DNA of 64,000 bases from Xenophilus sp. E41 (GCF_003671765.1 NZ_QPIB01000008.1:418464-482463); one strand, 5' to 3'; positions 54,823 through 64,000 are shown, counted from the stretch's first letter. A program made the numbers and translations. Notes: generated by a model from the sequence alone, not told the origin.

Positions 54823-55095
54823 TCAGTTCAGCGCGTCCTTGAGCGCCTTGCCGGGGCGGAACTTCGGGATCTTGGCAGCCTTGATTTTAATCGCGGCGCC
54901 CGTGCGGGGATTGCGGCCGGTGCGGGCGGCCCGCTTGCCCACGGCGAAGGTGCCGAAACCGACGAGCGACACGGAACCGCCTTTCTTCAACGTGGTGCGG
55001 ATGGCACCGATGGTCGACTCGAGCGCGCGCGTGGCGGCTGCTTTGGAAATGTCGGCGTTCTTTGCGATGTGCTCAATCAGTTCGGTCTTGTTCAC
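54823..55095 (-). CDS. hupB: DNA-binding protein HU (HupB type)
   Basis: A 90-residue nucleoid protein. The helical dimerisation part ([20 protein letters not shown]) and the beta-arm region ([19 protein letters not shown]) are complete. The C terminus is [13 protein letters not shown]. Its context before ppiD matches hupB of other proteobacteria, though tRNA-Val lies between. Confidence 0.96.
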   Translation of the reverse strand: MNKTELIEHIAKNADISKAAATRALESTIGAIRTTLKKGGSVSLVGFGTFAVGKRAARTGRNPRTGAAIKIKAAKIPKFRPGKALKDALN

Positions 55096-55200
55096 AAGGG
55101 CCCCTTGTTCGGAAGAGTTGATCGGGTGACGTCAAGTGCGCGACCGGCCCTGCGGCAAATGCCGGGCATTTCGGGCGAGGGTGGGAGGGCAGTCCTGACG

Positions 55201-55222
55201 CTTCGGCAGCGCGCTGCCGAAG
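55201..55222. repeat. 22-bp perfect palindrome
   Basis: CTTCGGCAGC, then GC, then GCTGCCGAAG read the same on both strands. It lies in the 223-base gap between hupB and the tartrate-dehydrogenase-like gene. It has no adjacent T run, so it could be a regulator-binding site or a weak terminator. I see no other gene in this gap. Confidence 0.6.
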
Positions 55223-55318
55223 GCGATTAAAGCCACGCAGCCAGAGGGTGTCAATAAGACGAAGGCCCTCCGCCGCAGTGGGCTGACCGATTTTAGGGGC
55301 CTTTTGTGAAGTCCTTTT

Positions 55319-56410
55319 TCAAAGCGCCTGCTCGATCGCCTTGCCCAGGTCGGCCGTGCCTGCAGTGCCGCCGATGTCGCGCGTACGCGGTGCGCCGCTG
55401 CCCGGCGCGAGCACCGCCTCGATGCTGCGCAGGATGGCGTCGTGCGCCTCCTTGTGGCCGAGGAACTCCAGCATCATTGCCCCACACCAGATCTGCCCGA
55501 TCGGGTTCGCGATGCCCTGCCCCGCGATGTCCGGCGCCGAGCCGTGCACCGGCTCGAAGAGCGATGGTGTCGTGCGGTCGGGGTTGAGGTTCGCGCTCGG
55601 CGCGATGCCGATCGTGCCGGTGCACGCCGGGCCCAGGTCCGAGAGGATGTCGCCGAACAGGTTGCTTGCCACGACCACGTCGAAGAAGTCGGGACGCTGC
55701 ACGAAATGCGCCGTGAGGATGTCGATGTGGAACTTGTCGAGCGTGACGCCTGGGTACTGCCTGGCAATCTCTGCCACACGCTCGTCCCAGTAGGGCATGG
55801 TGATCGAGATGCCATTGCTCTTGGTGGCGCTGGTCAGGTGCTTCTTGGGCCGCGACTGCGCGAGCTCGAACGCGAACTTGAGCACCCGGTCGACGCCATG
55901 GCGGGACATCACCGTCTCCTGCACCACGATCTCGCGCGGCGTGCCGGCATACATGCGGCCACCGATGCTGGAGTACTCGCCTTCGGTGTTCTCGCGCACG
56001 ATGTACATGTCGATCTCGCCAGGCTCGCGCGGGCTGCCGTCACGTCGCACGACCGGCGCGGTGATGCCGGGCATCAGGCGCGCGGGGCGCAGGTTGATAT
56101 ACTGGTCGAACTCGCGGCGAAACAGCAGCAGCGAGCCCCACAGCGACACATGGTCGGCGATCTTCTCGGGCCAGCCGACCGCGCCGAAGAAGATCGCGTC
56201 GTGCCCGCCGATCTGGTCCTTCCAGTCGTCGGGCAGCATCTTCCCGTGCTTCTCGAAATAGTCCCAGCTGGAGAAGTCGAAGTGGTCGAAGGCGAGGTCG
56301 ATGCCGAACTTGCGTGCCGCCGCATCGACGACCCGCAGGCCTTCGGGCATGGTCTCCTTGCCGATGCCGTCGCCGGCGATGACGGCGATGCGCTTCTTGC
56401 TGCTGCTCAT
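55319..56410 (-). CDS. ttuC: Tartrate dehydrogenase/decarboxylase family (LeuB-like)
   Basis: A 363-residue NAD-dependent beta-decarboxylating dehydrogenase, closest in pattern to tartrate dehydrogenase (TtuC). The NAD/substrate blocks are IAVIAGDGIGKETMPEGL, IYINLRPARLMPGI-like QYINLRPARLMPGITAPV, VIRENTEGEYSSIGG-type YIVRENTEGEYSSIGG and the C-terminal FEPVHGSAPDIAGQGIANP. 3-isopropylmalate cannot be excluded, but the N-terminal FGAVGWPEKIADHVSLWGSL fits tartrate or malate enzymes. It overlaps the hydrolase gene by ATGA. Confidence 0.88.
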   Translation of the reverse strand: MSSSKKRIAVIAGDGIGKETMPEGLRVVDAAARKFGIDLAFDHFDFSSWDYFEKHGKMLPDDWKDQIGGHDAIFFGAVGWPEKIADHVSLWGSLLLFRREFDQYINLRPARLMPGITAPVVRRDGSPREPGEIDMYIVRENTEGEYSSIGGRMYAGTPREIVVQETVMSRHGVDRVLKFAFELAQSRPKKHLTSATKSNGISITMPYWDERVAEIARQYPGVTLDKFHIDILTAHFVQRPDFFDVVVASNLFGDILSDLGPACTGTIGIAPSANLNPDRTTPSLFEPVHGSAPDIAGQGIANPIGQIWCGAMMLEFLGHKEAHDAILRSIEAVLAPGSGAPRTRDIGGTAGTADLGKAIEQAL

Positions 56411-57303
56411 GGTGTGTCTTCCTTGGACTCGGTGAAAAACCGGAGGGCTTCGGCCGCCAGGGCCTCGGGCGCCTCCTCGGGGATGTAGTGGCCGCAGGGC
56501 AGCGGCGCGCCGCTCACCTGCATGGCCCGCTCGCGCCACAGCGCGAGCACGTCGAAGCATCGGCCCACGACGCCGTGGGCACCCCACAGCACACGCAGCG
56601 GCTGTTCGAGCCGTCGGCCCGCGCCGATGTCCTCGCGGTCGTGCGCCAGGTCGATGCCCGCCGAGGCGCGGTAGTCCTCGCAGATGCCGCGTGCGCTGCC
56701 GGGCAGCGCGATGCAGCGCTCGTACTCGGCCATCGCCTCCGGCGCGAAGGGTCCCAGGCCGGCGTAGCGACCACCCATGGTGCTGCGCACGTAGCGCACC
56801 GGGTCGGACTCGATCAACGCTTCGGGCAGGGGCGAGGGCTGGATCAGGAAGAACCAGTGCCAGTAGGCGCGTGCGAAGGCCAGGTCGGTGCGCTCGTACA
56901 TGGCCAGCGTGGGCGCGATGTCGAGCAGCATCATCCGGTCGACCGCCGCCGGATGGTCCGCCGCGAGCCGATGCGCGACGCGCGCGCCGCGATCGTGCGC
57001 CAGCACGCCGAAACGCTCGAACCCGTGGTGCCGCATGGCGGCCAGCACGTCCTGCGCCATCTCGCGCTTGCTGTAGGGCCGATGTTCGGCGTCGCTTTGC
57101 GGCCGGCCCGAATCGCCGTAGCCGCGCAGGTCGACCATCACGAGCGTGAGCTGCCGCGCCAGCGCCGGCGCCACGCGATGCCAGATCGCATGCGTCTGGG
57201 GATGGCCGTGCAGCAGCAGCAGGGGCGCGCCCTGCCCGCCGACGCGGCCATGGATGCGCACGCCGTCGCGTTCGATGTCGAAGGGGGTGAAGTCGTCCAG
57301 CAC
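56407..57303 (-). CDS. Alpha/beta hydrolase resembling haloacetate dehalogenase
   Basis: A 298-residue alpha/beta hydrolase. The nucleophile motif is HDRGARVAHRLAADHP, and the halide-binding His-Trp pair is in YWHWFFLIQPSPLPEALIE, both features of haloacetate (fluoroacetate) dehalogenases. The catalytic His is near GHYIPEEAPEAL. Substrate specificity is not proved, and related epoxide or ester hydrolases are possible. The GTG start at 57303 begins MLDDFTPFDIERDGVRIHG. The stop overlaps the ttuC start, so the two form an operon divergent from a LysR gene. Confidence 0.78.
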   Translation of the reverse strand: MLDDFTPFDIERDGVRIHGRVGGQGAPLLLLHGHPQTHAIWHRVAPALARQLTLVMVDLRGYGDSGRPQSDAEHRPYSKREMAQDVLAAMRHHGFERFGVLAHDRGARVAHRLAADHPAAVDRMMLLDIAPTLAMYERTDLAFARAYWHWFFLIQPSPLPEALIESDPVRYVRSTMGGRYAGLGPFAPEAMAEYERCIALPGSARGICEDYRASAGIDLAHDREDIGAGRRLEQPLRVLWGAHGVVGRCFDVLALWRERAMQVSGAPLPCGHYIPEEAPEALAAEALRFFTESKEDTP

Positions 57304-57378
57304 GCGGCGATTGTGCGTTGCGCCGCACCTGCGGATCAAGCAACAATCTGCCAATCGACTCTTTCCGATTTCGAACGA

Positions 57379-58335
57379 ATGGAACGCGCGGACCTCGAGC
57401 TGGTGTTGAACGTGCGCGACCGCGGCAGCCTGGCAGGTGCCGCGGCAGCGCTGGGCGTGGTGCCCTCGGTCGTCACCAAGCGCCTGGCCGCGCTCGAGGC
57501 GCGGTTGGGCCAGCGCCTGTTCGAACGCACCACGCGCCGGCTGGTACTCACGCGCGAAGGCGAGGCGGTGTGCGGCCATGCGCAGAAGCTACTCGAAGGC
57601 TTCGCGGCACTCGAATCGGACCTGCGCGAACGGCAGCAGGCCCTCAGCGGCACCATCCGATTGGCCGCCACGCTGGGCTTCGGCCGTCGCTGGGTCGGCC
57701 CGGCCCTCGCCACATTCCAGCAGAAGAACCCGGGGGTGCGGATCGACCTGCGCTTGAGCGAGCAGTTGCCCGAGCTCGGGGCCGAGGGTTATGACGGTGC
57801 CGTCTGGCTCTGGTCCGTGCAGGCGCGGCACGCCGCCGACTGGACCACACGGCGCCTGGCCCGAAACCAACGCGTCGTGGTGGCGGCGCCCGGGTATCTC
57901 GATGCGCACGGCGCGCCCGTATCGCCCGACGACCTGGCCCACCACGCCTGCCTGTCGGTGCAGGAGAACGAGGACAGCGGCCGCACGGCGAATGTCCGGT
58001 CGATATGGACGCTGCGCCACGAGCGCGACGGCACGGTGCACCGTGTGCGCGTGGACGGCCCGCTGTCGAGCAACTCGGGGGAGCTGGTGCGCGACTGGTG
58101 CCTCGCCGGCCATGGCCTCATGCTGCGCAGCCTGTGGGACGTCGCACCGCACCTCGCCGCCGGCCGGCTGGTGCGGGTGCTGCCGCAGTACGCGATGACC
58201 GACGCCGACGTCCACTGGATCGCACCCTGGCAGCCGAAGACGCCGCGCCGCGTGCGCCTGCTGGTCGACGCGCTGGCGGAGCATTTCCGCGGCGAGCCGT
58301 GGAAGCCGTCCACGACCGCCCGCCGGAAGGCGTGA
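57379..58335 (+). CDS. LysR-family transcriptional regulator
   Basis: A 318-residue LysR regulator. The N-terminal HTH (VRDRGSLAGAAAALGVVPSV, TKRLAALEARLGQRLFERTT) precedes the inducer-binding domain. It is 75 bases from the divergent hydrolase start, so it most likely controls the hydrolase-ttuC operon in response to a dicarboxylic or haloacid-type ligand (inference). The ATG at 57379 starts MERADLELVLN. Confidence 0.92.
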   Translation: MERADLELVLNVRDRGSLAGAAAALGVVPSVVTKRLAALEARLGQRLFERTTRRLVLTREGEAVCGHAQKLLEGFAALESDLRERQQALSGTIRLAATLGFGRRWVGPALATFQQKNPGVRIDLRLSEQLPELGAEGYDGAVWLWSVQARHAADWTTRRLARNQRVVVAAPGYLDAHGAPVSPDDLAHHACLSVQENEDSGRTANVRSIWTLRHERDGTVHRVRVDGPLSSNSGELVRDWCLAGHGLMLRSLWDVAPHLAAGRLVRVLPQYAMTDADVHWIAPWQPKTPRRVRLLVDALAEHFRGEPWKPSTTARRKA

Positions 58336-58337
58336 CG

Positions 58338-59228
58338 CTAGGCCACGCGCGGCTCGCGCACCACTAGGCTCACGCCGATGGCGGTGAGCGCGATGCCGGC
58401 CACCGTGAGCACGGTGATCGGCTCGGCGAACAGCAGCCACGCCATCACGGCCGTGCAGGGCGGCACGAGGTAGAGCAGGCTGGTCACTGCCGTAGCCGTG
58501 CCGCGCTGGATGAGCATGTACAGCAGCGAGCTGCCGCCCAAGGTCAACGCCACCACCGACCAGGCCATGGCGCCGATCGACCCCAGGGTCCATTCGATGG
58601 ACGAATGCTCCAGCAGCAGCGCGAGCGGCAGCGTGACCGCCAGCGCGGCCAGCTGCTGCACCGCGCTGGCCGAACGCACGTCGCAGGGCGCCACGAAGCG
58701 CTTCTGATACAGCGTGCCGGCCGTGATGGACAGCAGTGCCAGCAGAGCCAGCGAAAGAGTGAGCGCACTGACCTCGCCGCCATGCCCCAGCTTGCGGGCC
58801 ACCACCAGCGCCAGACCGGCGAAACCCAGCACCAGGCCGAGCCACTGCCGCGGCGCGATGCGCCCGCCATGGAAGGACATCCATACCGCCGTGAGCACCG
58901 GCTGGATGCCCACCAACAAGGCCACCAGCCCCGAGCCCATGCCGGCCTTCACGGCCGCCCACACGCCGCCCAGGTAGGCCGCCTGCATCAGCACGCCGGT
59001 CACCGCAAGGTGCAGCACCTGCGCGCGAGAACGCGGCCAGGCCACGCGCGCCGCCATCACCCAGACCAGGAAGCAGGCGGACGACAGCGCGTAGCGCACG
59101 GCCAGGAACTTCAGTGGCGGCGCGTGCGGCATCGCATAGCGCGCCACGATGAAGCCGGTGCTCCAGATCAGCACGAAGACCGCGGGCATGGCGCGCAGCC
59201 AGCCGTCGCTGCGCGCCGTGGCGCTCAT
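58338..59228 (-). CDS. EamA-family (DMT) transporter
   Basis: A 296-residue ten-helix drug/metabolite transporter of the EamA family. Two repeats are visible: PAVFVLIWSTGFIVARYAMP with LVGIQPVLTAVWMSFHGGR, and the second with SLLYLVPPCTAVMAWLLFAE. The substrate is unknown. It ends 3 bases from the LysR stop (convergent) and its ATG overlaps the pgsA stop by ATGA. Confidence 0.88.
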   Translation of the reverse strand: MSATARSDGWLRAMPAVFVLIWSTGFIVARYAMPHAPPLKFLAVRYALSSACFLVWVMAARVAWPRSRAQVLHLAVTGVLMQAAYLGGVWAAVKAGMGSGLVALLVGIQPVLTAVWMSFHGGRIAPRQWLGLVLGFAGLALVVARKLGHGGEVSALTLSLALLALLSITAGTLYQKRFVAPCDVRSASAVQQLAALAVTLPLALLLEHSSIEWTLGSIGAMAWSVVALTLGGSSLLYMLIQRGTATAVTSLLYLVPPCTAVMAWLLFAEPITVLTVAGIALTAIGVSLVVREPRVA

Positions 59229-59791
59229 CGGGCCCGCGCCCGGATCTCGGGGATCGCCTTCTGCAGGTAGTACACCATCGACCAGATGGTGAGCACGGCC
59301 GAGATCCAGATCAGCCACTGGCCCCAGGTGCCCGTGTCGATGAAGCCGAACAGGCGCCCGTCGTACAGCAGGAAGGGAATGGCCACCATCTGCACGGTGG
59401 TCTTGACCTTGCCGATCATGTGCACGGCCACGCTCTTGCTGGCGCCGATCTGCGCCATCCATTCGCGCAGCGCCGAGATGGCGATCTCGCGGCCGATGAT
59501 GATCAGCGCGACGAAGACGTCGCAGCGGTTCAGGTGCACCAGCACCAGCAGCGACGCGCAGACCAGGAACTTGTCGGCCACCGGGTCGAGAAAGGCGCCG
59601 AAGGCCGAGGTCTGGTTCAGCTTGCGGGCCAGGTAGCCGTCGAGCCAGTCGGTGGCGGCGAAGACGATGAACATCACCGTCGCGATGAGGTTGCGCATCG
59701 GCTCGGCGATGGGCAGGTAGAACACCCCCACGATGAGCGGGATCGCGACGATGCGCGTCCAGGTCATGATGGTGGGGAGCGTCCAGAACAT
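59225..59791 (-). CDS. pgsA: CDP-diacylglycerol-glycerol-3-phosphate 3-phosphatidyltransferase
   Basis: A 188-residue inner-membrane enzyme of phosphatidylglycerol synthesis. The CDP-alcohol phosphotransferase motif is complete: DWLDGYLARKLNQTSAFGAF followed by LDPVADK. Hydrophobic helices flank it. It is next to uvrC, a common order. Confidence 0.96.
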   Translation of the reverse strand: MFWTLPTIMTWTRIVAIPLIVGVFYLPIAEPMRNLIATVMFIVFAATDWLDGYLARKLNQTSAFGAFLDPVADKFLVCASLLVLVHLNRCDVFVALIIIGREIAISALREWMAQIGASKSVAVHMIGKVKTTVQMVAIPFLLYDGRLFGFIDTGTWGQWLIWISAVLTIWSMVYYLQKAIPEIRARAR

Positions 59792-59853
59792 GCGGGTGAT
59801 TGTGTCATGCGCCCGTGAAGCCCCGGCCGGTGCGGGCCATGACTTGCGGCGCA

Positions 59854-61848
59854 TCAGTGCAGGGCGCGGTAGATCTCCTCGGCCAGGTCGAAGGCGATGC
59901 CGTCGACCGAGGCGATGTCCTCCACGCTGGCCGCTGCCACGCCGCGGATGCCGCCGAAGCGCTGGAGCAGGCGGGCGCGCCGCTTGGGGCCGATGCCGGG
60001 AATCTCCTCCAGCTGGCTGCCCCCCACGCGCACCTTGGCCCGCTTGGCCCGCATGCCGGTGATGGCGAAGCGATGCGCCTCGTCGCGGATCTGGGCCACC
60101 AGCATCAGTGCCGCGGAATCGCGGCCGAGGTACACCTTCTCGCGCCCGTCGGCGAAGACCAGCTCTTCCAGGCCCACCTTGCGGCCCTCGCCCTTCTCCA
60201 CGCCGACGATCAGCGACAGCGGCAGCCCCAGTTCGCTGAAGACCTCGCGCGCCATCGAGACCTGCCCCTTGCCCCCGTCGACCAGCACCAGGTCGGGCAT
60301 GCGTGCACCGACGGTCCCGGGCGGCGCGTCGGCCCCGGCCGCATCGCCCGGCGGCGGGGCATCGGCCTCGGCGGCGATGGCCTCGGCGATCTTGCCGTAG
60401 CGCCGTTGCAGCACCTGGCGCATCGCGGCGTAGTCGTCGCCGGGTGTGATGCCCTCGATGTTGTAGCGGCGGTACTCCCGGTTCTGCATCGCATGGTGCT
60501 CGAACACCACGCAGGAGGCCTGCGTCGCTTCGCCCGCCGTGTGCGAGATGTCGAAGCACTCGATGCGGAAGCTGTCCAGGTCGTCCGGCGCCAGTTCGAG
60601 CGCGTCGACCAGCGCGCGCGTGCGCGCCTGCTGCGAGCCCTCCTCGGCCAGCAGGCGCGCAAGCTGGATGTCGGCGTTCTTCTGGGCCATCTCCAGCCAC
60701 AGGCGCCGCTGGGCGCGCGGCTGGAAGACGGCGGTGGTGCGCTGTCCCGCCTGCTGCGCGATGGCCTCGATCAGCTCGCGCCCGACCGCCTCGCCCAGCA
60801 CCAGGGTCGGTGGCGCGGGCGAATCGATGTAGTGCTGGGCGATGAAGGCCTCGAGCACCTGCTGCTCGACGGTCTCGAGCTCCGTCGCGGCGTCCGTGCC
60901 GCCGTCTTCCTGTGCCTCGGCCTGCGCCACCAGCGCGGCGTCCTCGACATGCGCGGGAAAGTAGGCACGGTCGCCCAGGTGCCGCCCGCCGCGCACCATG
61001 GCCAGGTTGACGCAGGCCTTGCCGCCCTGCACCTTCACCGCCAGGATGTCGACGTCCTTGTCCGACGCGATCTCCACCGACTGCTGGTGCAGCACCTTCG
61101 ACAGCGCCGACATGCGGTTGCGCAGCTCGGCCGCCTGCTCGAACTCCAGCTTCTCGGCGTGCTGCATCATCCGGCCCTCGAGCTCGGCCAGCACCTGCTG
61201 CGTGTCGCCGCGCAGGAAGGCCTCGGCGTCGGCCACGTCGTCGGCGTAGGCTTGCGGCTCGATGTGGCCGACACAGGGCCCGGTGCAGCGCTTGATCTGG
61301 TAGAGCAGGCAGGGCCGGGTGCGGTTGGCGTACACCGTGTCCTCGCAGGTGCGCAGGCGGAACACCTTCTGCAGCTGCTGGATGGTCTCCTTCACGGCCC
61401 ACGCGCTCGGATAAGGCCCGAAGTAGCGGTGCCGCCGGTCGGTTGCGCCGCGGTAGTAGGCCAGGCGCGGCACGCTGCCGGCGGCCAGCCCGTCGGCGCC
61501 GTCGCGTTCGCGGGTGCCGGTGATCTTCAGGTAGGGGTAGCTCTTGTCGTCGCGAAACAGGATGTTGTAGCGCGGCTTGAGTGTCTTGATGAGGTTGTTC
61601 TCGAGCAGCAGCGCCTCGGCCTCGGAGCGCACGACCGTGGTCTCCATGCGCGCGATCTTGCCGATCATGTGGCCGATGCGCGTGCCGCCGTGGTTCTTCT
61701 GGAAGTAACTCGACACCCGCTTCTTGAGGTTGCGCGCCTTGCCCACGTAGAGCACGCCGCCCGCCGCATCGAAGTAGCGGTAGACGCCGGGCATCGAGGG
61801 CAGCGCCGCCACCTCGGCCAGCAGTTGTTCGGAATGCACGTCTGACAT
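59854..61848 (-). CDS. uvrC: UvrABC system protein C (excinuclease subunit)
   Basis: A 664-residue dual-incision nuclease of nucleotide excision repair. It has the N-terminal GIY-YIG domain ([20 protein letters not shown]), a UVR motif near residue 220, the RNase-H-like nuclease ([19 protein letters not shown]), and the helix-hairpin-helix pair ([19 protein letters not shown]). The ATG at 61848 begins [13 protein letters not shown]. An acidic/Pro insert in the middle ([17 protein letters not shown]) is lineage-specific. Confidence 0.96.
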   Translation of the reverse strand: MSDVHSEQLLAEVAALPSMPGVYRYFDAAGGVLYVGKARNLKKRVSSYFQKNHGGTRIGHMIGKIARMETTVVRSEAEALLLENNLIKTLKPRYNILFRDDKSYPYLKITGTRERDGADGLAAGSVPRLAYYRGATDRRHRYFGPYPSAWAVKETIQQLQKVFRLRTCEDTVYANRTRPCLLYQIKRCTGPCVGHIEPQAYADDVADAEAFLRGDTQQVLAELEGRMMQHAEKLEFEQAAELRNRMSALSKVLHQQSVEIASDKDVDILAVKVQGGKACVNLAMVRGGRHLGDRAYFPAHVEDAALVAQAEAQEDGGTDAATELETVEQQVLEAFIAQHYIDSPAPPTLVLGEAVGRELIEAIAQQAGQRTTAVFQPRAQRRLWLEMAQKNADIQLARLLAEEGSQQARTRALVDALELAPDDLDSFRIECFDISHTAGEATQASCVVFEHHAMQNREYRRYNIEGITPGDDYAAMRQVLQRRYGKIAEAIAAEADAPPPGDAAGADAPPGTVGARMPDLVLVDGGKGQVSMAREVFSELGLPLSLIVGVEKGEGRKVGLEELVFADGREKVYLGRDSAALMLVAQIRDEAHRFAITGMRAKRAKVRVGGSQLEEIPGIGPKRRARLLQRFGGIRGVAAASVEDIASVDGIAFDLAEEIYRALH

Positions 61849-61880
61849 GGCGGCTATTGTGGCTTGGCCCTGCGGGCCGG

Positions 61881-61945
61881 CGATTTCGAGCCGCGAGTGC
61901 CCGCAGCGCCCGCGGGGTGGGCGCGGGCAGCTATCAATTCCGTAG
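61881..61945 (+). repeat. 5-7-5 hairpin repeat, copy K
   Basis: It lies in the divergent gap between uvrC and earP, so it is in both leader regions. It reads TTTCGAGCC, CAGCGCCCGC, GGGCGCGGGCA, then GCTAT-CAATTCC-GTAGC at 61929-61945. The terminal pair is a G-T wobble. Confidence 0.75.
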
Positions 61946-61984
61946 CGACGCCAATGCGCCGACATGCCGCGGACAATCGCCGCC

Positions 61985-63100
61985 ATGCCGACGTCCGCCA
62001 CCGACCGCCTGCGCTGGGACCTGTTCTGCCGCGTCATCGACAACCACGGCGACCTGGGCGTGTGCTGGCGCCTGGCCCGCCAGCTCGCCGACGGCGGCGA
62101 CGCGGTGCGGCTGTGGATCGACGACGGCCGCGCGCTCGCCTGGATGGCGCCCGCCGGCCACGCGGGCGTCACGGTGGTCGACTGGGGCGACGCGGGCGCC
62201 GTGCACCGCGCCGTGGCCGAAGCGCCGGCGCCCGACGTGCTGGTCGAGGCCTTCGGCTGCGACCCGGCGCCCGAACTCGTCGCACACTTCGCCCGCCATG
62301 CCGGCACGGCGCGCCGCCGCGCCTGGATCAACCTCGAATACCTCTCGGCCGAACCGTACGTGGAACGCCTGCACCGCCTGCCCTCCCCCGTCTTCCGCGG
62401 CCCGGGCGAGGGGCTGACCAAGTGGTTCTTCTACCCCGGCTTCACGCCGGCCACGGGTGGGCTGCTGCGCGAGCCGGACCTGGCGGCGCAACGCGAGGCC
62501 TTCGACCGGCGCGCCTGGCTCGCCGACCAGGGCATCGCCTGGCAGGGCGAGCGGCTCGTGTCCCTCTTCTGCTACGAGCCGCCCGCGCTGGCGCCGCTGC
62601 TCGGGCAATGGATGGCCGGCGCGGAACCGACCCGGCTGCTGGTCAGCGCCGGCCGCGCCCACGCCGCGGTCGAACAGGCCCTGAAGATGCTGGAAGCCCC
62701 GCCGGCCGGGCGCGGGACGCTGTCGATTTCATACCTGCCGCATCTCCCGCAGCCCGCGTTCGACGCGCTGCTGTGGTCCTGCGACCTGAACCTCGTGCGC
62801 GGCGAGGACTCCTTCGTGCGCGCCCACTGGGCCAGCGCGCCCTTCGTCTGGCAGATCTACCCGCAGGACGACGACGCCCACCACGTCAAGTTGAACGCCT
62901 GGCTGGACTGGCTGGATGCGCCGGCCTCGCTGCGCGCCTTCCACCACGCCTGGAACGGCTTTTCGGACGCTCCGGCGCTGGCGCCCGATGCGGCGATGCT
63001 GGCCGACTGGCGCGCTGCCGCGCACGCCGGCCGCGCGCGGCTGCTGGCCCAGGACGACCTCGCCACCCAGTTGCGGCGCTTCGTCACCCAAAAAAGCTAA
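61985..63100 (+). CDS. earP: EF-P arginine rhamnosyltransferase EarP
   Basis: A 371-residue GT-B glycosyltransferase that adds rhamnose to Arg32 of EF-P. Family residues are Asp in [16 protein letters not shown] and the catalytic Glu in [18 protein letters not shown]. The dTDP-rhamnose-binding C-terminal motif [16 protein letters not shown] is present. I start at the ATG at 61985 (MPTSATDRL). An ATG seven codons earlier is also possible. It is directly followed by efp, its substrate gene. Confidence 0.93.
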   Translation: MPTSATDRLRWDLFCRVIDNHGDLGVCWRLARQLADGGDAVRLWIDDGRALAWMAPAGHAGVTVVDWGDAGAVHRAVAEAPAPDVLVEAFGCDPAPELVAHFARHAGTARRRAWINLEYLSAEPYVERLHRLPSPVFRGPGEGLTKWFFYPGFTPATGGLLREPDLAAQREAFDRRAWLADQGIAWQGERLVSLFCYEPPALAPLLGQWMAGAEPTRLLVSAGRAHAAVEQALKMLEAPPAGRGTLSISYLPHLPQPAFDALLWSCDLNLVRGEDSFVRAHWASAPFVWQIYPQDDDAHHVKLNAWLDWLDAPASLRAFHHAWNGFSDAPALAPDAAMLADWRAAAHAGRARLLAQDDLATQLRRFVTQKS

Positions 63101-63261
63101 AATAGCGGGCTTTGCGGAAATCGGGGTTGCGACCTCGGCGGCCTTTTCAGGGGCCTTTCGCACCACCCGCCGCGGGTCCGCAGCGCGCCAGCCACAGCCC
63201 GTGAGCCGGCGACCTGCACCGAGCGGCCAACGTCAGAAGTCCCTCGAAAGGACACACACTC

Positions 63262-63816
63262 ATGAAAATCGCTCAAGAAATCCGCGCCGGCAACGTCATC
63301 ATGCACGGCAAGGACCCGATGGTCGTGCTCAAGACCGAATACAGCCGCGGCGGCCGCAACAGCGCCACCGTGCGCATGAAGATGAAGAGCCTGATCGCCA
63401 ACTTCAACACCGAAGTGGTCTTCAAGGCCGACGACAAGATCGACCAGATCGTGCTGGACAAGAAGGAGTGCACCTACTCCTATTTCGCCGACCCCATGTA
63501 CGTCTGCATGGACAGCGAATACAACCAGTACGAAGTCGAAGCCGAGAACATGGGCGATGCCCTGAACTACCTCGAAGACGGCATGCCGCTCGAAGTCGTG
63601 TTCTACGACGGCAAGGCCATCTCGGTCGAAGTGCCGACCAGCGTCGAGCGCGAGATCACCTGGACCGAACCCGCCGTCAAGGGCGACACCTCGGGCAAGG
63701 TGCTCAAGCCCGCCAAGATCGCCACCGGCTTCGAAGTGCCCGTGCCGCTGTTCGTGTCGCAAGGCGACAAGATCGAAATCGACACCCGCACGGGCGAATA
63801 CCGCAAGCGCGTCTGA
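63262..63816 (+). CDS. efp: Elongation factor P
   Basis: A 184-residue translation factor that rescues ribosomes stalled at polyproline. The modification site is Arg32 in [18 protein letters not shown], the type modified by EarP rather than Lys34 of the EpmA type. Three beta-barrel domains are present and the C terminus [19 protein letters not shown] is standard. AAGGA precedes the ATG. It ends at a strong terminator. Confidence 0.98.
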   Translation: MKIAQEIRAGNVIMHGKDPMVVLKTEYSRGGRNSATVRMKMKSLIANFNTEVVFKADDKIDQIVLDKKECTYSYFADPMYVCMDSEYNQYEVEAENMGDALNYLEDGMPLEVVFYDGKAISVEVPTSVEREITWTEPAVKGDTSGKVLKPAKIATGFEVPVPLFVSQGDKIEIDTRTGEYRKRV

Positions 63817-63838
63817 GCGCCGCGCCACGATTCCTGCC

Positions 63839-63864
63839 AGGGGCTCCTTCGGGAGCCCTTTTCT
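63839..63864 (+). terminator. Rho-independent terminator of efp
   Basis: AGGGGCTCC-TTCG-GGAGCCCTTTTCTTT has a GC stem, a TTCG tetraloop and a T-rich tail. Confidence 0.9.
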
Positions 63865-63945
63865 TTGCGCGCCGCAGCCGCACGACGCCCGCGCGGGGGT
63901 CGCCGGCATCGCTAGACTCGCCGCCTTCATCGTCCGCAGCGTCCC

Positions 63946-64000
63946 ATGGCCAAGACACCGCACTCCGAGGCATTCAAGCGAGAACTCGTCGACGAAGCAT
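63946..64000 (+). CDS. Truncated reading frame at the window edge (unknown)
   Basis: The visible 18 residues are MAKTPHSEAFKRELVDEA. The 'SEAFKRELVDEA' start resembles the N terminus of OrfA-type transposases of the IS3 kind, but 18 residues are too few to decide. The frame continues off the window. Confidence 0.3.
   Translation, partial: MAKTPHSEAFKRELVDEA

Overview
The window is high-GC DNA from a betaproteobacterium of order Burkholderiales, most likely family Comamonadaceae (Variovorax-like). This rests on protein content (Bug/TctC receptor, betaproteobacterial PriB, EarP with Arg32-type EF-P, the hom-thrC and mob-moe-moa run, surE-pcm-nlpD) and on a family-typical short palindromic repeat. 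The genus is inferred, not proved. Almost everything is chromosomal backbone. No CRISPR array, prophage or complete insertion sequence is visible.

Layout. 0.2-4.5 kb: clpB with a small membrane protein behind it, and a divergent Bug-type solute receptor. 4.6-11.7 kb: a tightly overlapped minor-pilin operon (pilE, fimT, pilV, pilW, pilX, pilY1). 11.8-15.5 kb: molybdopterin genes moaE, moaD, moeA and mobB on the minus strand, with a dapA-like aldolase gene on the other strand between moaE and moaD. 15.6-19.6 kb: thrC, hom and alaA (amino acid synthesis). 19.7-24.6 kb, plus strand: Mth938-like gene, bcp, PIN-PhoH ATPase gene, then a VOC/EVE/WYL trio. 24.7-28.4 kb: rpsF-priB-rpsR-rplI and dnaB, with an unknown 157-residue protein upstream. 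28.6-32.1 kb: ppsA and its regulator ppsR, divergent. 32.2-33.7 kb: a MarR regulator and a half-size FUSC protein.

33.8-45.1 kb is a redox and iron block. ahpC-ahpF has an OxyR-like site and a good promoter. Bacterioferritin is followed by a PepSY/DUF2271/DUF4198/ApbE/flavoreductase module that looks like a ferric-siderophore reduction system, then a PiuC-type hydroxylase, bfd, a possible 24-residue membrane peptide, tonB-exbB-exbD and hemP. Three promoters here carry Fur-like palindromes. Iron capture, periplasmic reduction, storage (Bfr) and release (Bfd) are therefore probably co-regulated. No TonB-dependent receptor lies in the window.

45.2-64 kb: a GlcG/HbpS-like protein, a Bax1-inhibitor family membrane protein, rlmD, the surE-pcm-nlpD operon (without rpoS), a quinone oxidoreductase, an H-NS protein, hupB/tRNA-Val/ppiD/tRNA-His, a LysR-controlled hydrolase plus tartrate-dehydrogenase pair, an EamA transporter with pgsA and uvrC, and the earP-efp pair. 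A truncated reading frame meets the right edge.

The most notable non-genic signal is an eleven-copy repeat. Each copy has a GC-rich inverted repeat followed by a small hairpin of fixed 5-7-5 geometry (GCTAY, seven bases, RTAGC), and several copies show paired substitutions or G-T wobbles in the small stem. One copy lies in frame inside rlmD, one supplies the stop codon of the WYL regulator, and one occupies the nlpD-rlmD gap where rpoS sits in relatives.
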